DNA of 5,436 nt, taken from the NCBI GenBank assembly GCA_021772705.1, contig JAJFLN010000022.1, positions 1 through 5,436 on the forward strand, written 5' to 3'. This document shows, one piece after another, positions 5,193-5,436 of this stretch (positions within the stretch are counted from its first letter, which is position 1; each line of letters begins with the position of its first letter). The stretch comes from Candidatus Cloacimonadota bacterium (GTDB lineage: Bacteria; Muiribacteriota; UBA6191; JACPRK01). The notes beneath the pieces were generated by a model. The model made no database searches. It saw only the letters and a program-made list of their open reading frames with translations, and was not told the origin of the DNA. Made by a program: the position numbers and the translations under genes.

Positions 5193-5218
5193 TCCTGTTG
5201 CCGACGGCGGCAACAGGA
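5193..5218 (+). promoter_or_regulatory. Stable hairpin that covers a Shine-Dalgarno sequence
   Basis: TCCTGTTGCCG (5193-5203) and CGGCAACAGGA (5208-5218) form a perfect 11-base-pair stem closed by an ACGG loop. The last four stem bases are the first four of AGGAGG (5215-5220), the ribosome binding site for the small ORF at 5226. Translation of that ORF would be blocked while the stem is closed. There is no U-tract, so this is not a standard terminator. Confidence 0.6.
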
Positions 5219-5225
5219 GGCGACC

Positions 5226-5288
5226 GTGAACACCACCTCGGAGATTCATAACCAGACCAGCGCGCGGAATAGCGGGAGGCAAAGATGA
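5226..5288 (+). CDS. Possible 20-residue leader peptide
   Basis: GTG at 5226, 5 bases after a consensus AGGAGG, opens a 20-codon frame encoding MNTTSEIHNQTSARNSGRQR. It ends at TGA 5286-5288, which overlaps the ATG of the PilW-like gene in the arrangement ATGA. The peptide is polar, with no signal or membrane segment. Its ribosome binding site is partly sequestered by the hairpin at 5193-5218, so it could act as a translational-coupling leader for the prepilin gene. The downstream gene also has its own GGGAGG (5274-5279). The ORF could be accidental, but the combination of strong ribosome binding site, right spacing and exact stop/start overlap is notable. Confidence 0.4.
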   Translation: MNTTSEIHNQTSARNSGRQR

Positions 5289-5436
5289 GAACCAGAAGAC
5301 TCAAAGCGGGAATGACGTTGACGGAAGTGATCGTCGTCCTGGGAATCAGCGTCCTCGTGACGGGAGGTATCTGGGCCGTCTTCGTCGGCAGCAATCGATC
5401 GTTCGAGGGAGCATCGGCTCACATCGCCGCCACGCG
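5285..5436 (+). CDS. Minor prepilin, PilW/GspJ-like, N-terminal part (runs off the right edge)
   Basis: Fifty codons are visible, starting at ATG 5285 with GGGAGG (5274-5279) 5 bases upstream. A 9-residue basic leader (MRTRRLKAG) is followed by Met at mature +1, Glu at +5, and a hydrophobic helix MTLTEVIVVLGISVLVTGGI. This is a clear class III prepilin signal cleaved by prepilin peptidase, and very like the leader of the first pilin in this operon. The motif TLTEV followed by a hydrophobic helix and aromatic/polar residues suggests PilW/GspJ-type minor pilins, but the family-specific C-terminal part lies outside the window. It probably completes a set of minor pilins with the PilV- and PilX-like genes upstream. 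Confidence 0.85.
   Translation, partial: MRTRRLKAGMTLTEVIVVLGISVLVTGGIWAVFVGSNRSFEGASAHIAAT

Noticed and set aside
5193..5218. Rho-independent terminator after the acidic membrane protein
   Set aside because: The stem is strong but is followed by GGCGACC, not a U-tract, on either strand. The next gene is closely spaced with its own ribosome binding site.

Overview
This window looks like chromosomal DNA from a GC-rich Gram-negative bacterium. The evidence is a GAF-type sigma-54 activator, class III (type IV) prepilin leaders, a lipoprotein signal, and strong G/C preference at third codon positions. The combination is commonest in Myxococcota and related former Deltaproteobacteria, but nothing here fixes the taxon. 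I see no tRNA, rRNA, CRISPR array, transposase or attachment site. No stretch over 300 bases lacks a gene; the longest gene-free stretch is the 238 bases at 1714-1951.

Left part (1-1713, minus strand): a complete GAF / AAA+ / Fis-like-HTH sigma-54 activator (139-1713) is followed, with a stop/start overlap, by the first 46 codons of an unrecognised protein that runs off the left edge. The divergent gap 1714-1951 separates this unit from a plus-strand unit. It carries a near-consensus -24/-12 sigma-54 promoter (1924-1940) pointing at the first pilin-like gene, and candidate TGTTAC half-sites upstream where an activator could bind.

Right part (1952-5436, plus strand): an apparent minor-pilin operon. 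In order it holds a PilV/GspI-like minor prepilin (1952-2446); a long PilX-like protein overlapping it by one base (2446-3855); an acidic-tailed lipoprotein (3901-4461); a small protein with a prepilin-like or membrane N-terminus and an acidic tail (4644-5177); a possible 20-codon leader ORF (5226-5288); and the start of a PilW/GspJ-like prepilin (5285 to the right edge). Each larger intercistronic gap contains a stable predicted hairpin and none has a U-tract, so they look like mRNA processing, stability or translation-control elements, not terminators.

Working model (inference): the divergent activator, sensing a ligand through its GAF domain, switches on the pilin promoter through sigma-54. 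The minor pilins would form a pilus-tip or pseudopilus initiation complex. The lipoprotein and the acidic membrane protein, neither of which I can assign to a known family, would be envelope partners specific to this system. The best candidates for something undescribed are these two anchored acidic-tail proteins and the hairpin/leader-ORF arrangement in front of the PilW-like gene.
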